From Candidatus Altarchaeales archaeon ex4484_2 (lineage in GTDB: Archaea; Altiarchaeota; Altiarchaeia; IMC4; QMZM01): a stretch of 34,902 nt of DNA. The DNA is taken from NCBI GenBank assembly GCA_002254565.1, contig NJEG01000005.1, forward strand, positions 1-34,902, written 5' to 3'. Of this stretch, positions 33,369-34,902 are shown piece after piece (within the stretch, counting starts at the first letter, position 1; each line of letters starts with the position of its first letter). A program made the translations under genes and the position numbers. The notes beneath the pieces are model-generated. The model worked only from the letters and a program-made list of their open reading frames with translations. It did no database searches and was not told where the DNA came from.

Positions 33369-34537
33369 AAATGGAATATGCTGACAGGATAAACAGGATA
33401 CCTCCATACCTCTTCGCTGAGATAGATCGGGAGATAGAGAAAAAAAGGGGGATGGGAATGGACATAATAAATCTTAGTGTGGGAGACCCTGATTTACCCA
33501 CACCAGGGAATATAATCGAGGCCCTGAATAAAGCAGCTAGGAATCCAGAAAACCACAGGTATCCATCATATAAAGGTACGGTGGAATTCAGGGAGGCGGT
33601 TGCCGGCTGGTACAATAAGAGATTTAATGTTTCCCTGAATCCGGAAAACGAGGTTATCACCCTAATCGGCTCCAAGGAAGGTATAGCCCACACCCCTCTG
33701 GCTTTCCTTAACAGGGATGATGTTGCGCTAGTACCGGACCCATCTTATCCAGTGTACCGGATAAGCACATTGTTGGCTGACGGGAAACCCGTTTTAATGC
33801 CCCTTTTAGAGGAAAACGGATTCATACCCAACCTGGATGATATAGATGCTGAAACTAGACGCAAGGCGAAGCTGATGTTCCTGAACTACCCTAATGCACC
33901 TACGGCTGCAACAGCAGACAGGGAGTTCTTCAGGGAGGTGGTTGACTTCGCCTCCGATAGTGATGTGATAGTATGCCACGACAACCCGTACTCGGAGATG
34001 ACATTCGATAGCTATAAGGCAATGAGTTTCCTTGAGGTGAAGGGTGCTAGAGACGTGGGTATCGAATTCAACTCCCTCTCCAAGACCTTTAACATGACAG
34101 GCTGGAGGATTGGTATGGCAGTTGGTAACAGTGAGGTTATAGCAGGATTGGGAAAGGTTAAGGAGAACGTGGACTCAGGCGCGTTCCAGGCAGTGCAGGC
34201 TGCCGGTGTTGAAGCCCTTAAGGGGCCCATGGATTCAGTTGAAAAAAACAATAAAATAATCGAGGAAAGAAGGGATTACATGGTGGAGAGCCTGAACAAT
34301 GGAGGTTGGGGTATCAAGAAACCCAGTGCAACATTCTATCTATGGTTTTCTATACCAGAGGGTTATGATTCATCCATCGAATTCTGCGCCCACTTGTTGA
34401 ACAAGACAGGTGTTGTATTAACTCCGGGTGTGGGTTTCGGCAAGCAGGGTGAAGGCTATGTCAGATGTGCTCTGACCCAGCCTATTGATAGGCTGAAAGA
34501 GGCTGTTGACAGAATAAACAAAGCTGACTTAAGATGA
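33365..34537 (+). CDS. Class I/II aminotransferase, DapL-like
   Basis: The 390-aa PLP enzyme is of aminotransferase fold type I. Visible are NLSVGDPDLPTPGNI near the N-terminus, YPSYKGTVEFREAVAGWY, the substrate/PLP Asn in FLNYPNAPTAAT and the Schiff-base K240 in NSLSKTFNMTGWRIG. It is closest to the archaeal LL-diaminopimelate aminotransferase (DapL, lysine synthesis) group. Aspartate or other amino-acid aminotransferase activity remains possible, and so does a phosphoserine aminotransferase-like role given the operon. The 4-bp ATGA overlaps at both ends show it is within the SepCysS operon. Confidence 0.87.
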   Translation: MKMEYADRINRIPPYLFAEIDREIEKKRGMGMDIINLSVGDPDLPTPGNIIEALNKAARNPENHRYPSYKGTVEFREAVAGWYNKRFNVSLNPENEVITLIGSKEGIAHTPLAFLNRDDVALVPDPSYPVYRISTLLADGKPVLMPLLEENGFIPNLDDIDAETRRKAKLMFLNYPNAPTAATADREFFREVVDFASDSDVIVCHDNPYSEMTFDSYKAMSFLEVKGARDVGIEFNSLSKTFNMTGWRIGMAVGNSEVIAGLGKVKENVDSGAFQAVQAAGVEALKGPMDSVEKNNKIIEERRDYMVESLNNGGWGIKKPSATFYLWFSIPEGYDSSIEFCAHLLNKTGVVLTPGVGFGKQGEGYVRCALTQPIDRLKEAVDRINKADLR

Positions 34538-34902
34538 TTGTTACTGTGGGTGGTATGGTGGGCGCGGGGAAATCACTACATCTCTGCAGGAGAGGTTATG
34601 AGAAAGATGGCAGGTGATAAGGGGATGAACCTGCAGGAGTTCTCAGCTTATGCCGAAAAACATCCAGAAATAGATAAAGAGATAGATAATGAACAGAAAA
34701 AAAAAGCCTCCGGGGACTGTGTGGTTGATGGCAGACTGGCCGCGTATTTTATTGATAACGCAGATCTCAGGGTTTGGCTAACAGCCCCAATTGAGGACAG
34801 GGCTAAAAGGATTGCATTAAGAGAGGGTATTGGGGTTAAGGAGGCCAGGAACGGGATTATTGACAGGGAAAAAAGCGAGAGAAGAAGATATAAGCTGATA
34901 TA
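34534..34902 (+). pseudogene. cmk: Cytidylate kinase, interrupted by internal deletion; partial
   Basis: The gene is absent from the ORF track because its frame is broken. From the ATG at 34534 it reads MIVTVGGMVGAGKS, the start and P-loop of the archaeal CMP kinase, then goes out of frame. From 34577 the family continues in another frame: YISAGEVMRKMA, EFSAYAEKHPEIDKEID, VVDGRLAAYFI, VWLTAP and DREKSERRRYK to the window end. About 13 residues (helix 1) between GKS and YISAG are missing, so about 38 bp net are lost. This enzyme normally phosphorylates CMP and dCMP. The gene is the fifth in the operon and runs off the right edge. Confidence 0.85.

Overview
The window is archaeal. It encodes a histone, aIF1A, a RIO1 kinase, Lrp and PadR regulators, CBS and PAC2 proteins, several TATA-type promoters close to start codons, and a secretion ATPase of the TadA/ArlI type. 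Three methanofuran-biosynthesis genes (mfnA, mfnD, mfnF-like), heterodisulfide-reductase-like HdrC and HdrB, and Sep-tRNA:Cys-tRNA synthase point to a euryarchaeon of the methanogen type or a relative that kept the C1 pathway (Archaeoglobales-, MSBL1- or Hadarchaea-like). No diagnostic gene such as mcr is present, so the lineage stays open. I found no tRNA, rRNA, CRISPR array or insertion sequence.

Bases 1-9100, envelope and transport island, almost all on the minus strand apart from a ferredoxin and a lipoprotein. It holds a NEW3-type surface protein with a MacB-like permease and ATPase, a PadR-controlled DrrA-type ABC exporter, a membrane-anchored winged-helix regulator with a SHOCT protein, a secreted Met/His-tailed repeat protein, a frameshifted DUF1622 membrane protein, and a lipoprotein made of seven exact 26-residue cysteine repeats. 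A 29-bp element inside a helically phased GAAAC array lies in front of two of the secreted-protein genes. A remnant of a second winged-helix gene lies at the 3' end of the MacB operon.

Bases 8878-14206, cofactor region. A DUF504-like fragment, an agmatinase-family enzyme, mfnA and a HisA/HisF-related barrel run left; an Lrp regulator, mfnD and the mfnF-like gene run right. The two arms share a 100-bp divergent promoter region, so Lrp probably controls both.

Bases 14248-25232, mixed housekeeping. A two-gene module (RecA/KaiC-fold protein without P-loop plus small membrane protein) occurs twice around a HAD phosphatase. RNase Z, a sugar nucleotidyltransferase, an orphan secretion ATPase, a MATE exporter, hisI, aIF1A-RIO1-DUF371, a lipoprotein and a four-CBS protein follow.

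Bases 25233-34902. A 340-bp region with direct repeats, palindromes and a short helix-turn-helix-like remnant precedes argC-histone (minus) and the PEP synthase (plus). Then come hdrC-hdrB without hdrA, and a tight operon of SepCysS, a PAC2 protein, a SerB-like phosphatase, a DapL-like aminotransferase and a cytidylate kinase interrupted by an apparent 38-nt deletion.

Four genes are broken by small indels (DUF1622, DUF504, the first small membrane protein, cmk), three of them single-base events in or next to homopolymers. Consensus error must be excluded before they are called pseudogenes.
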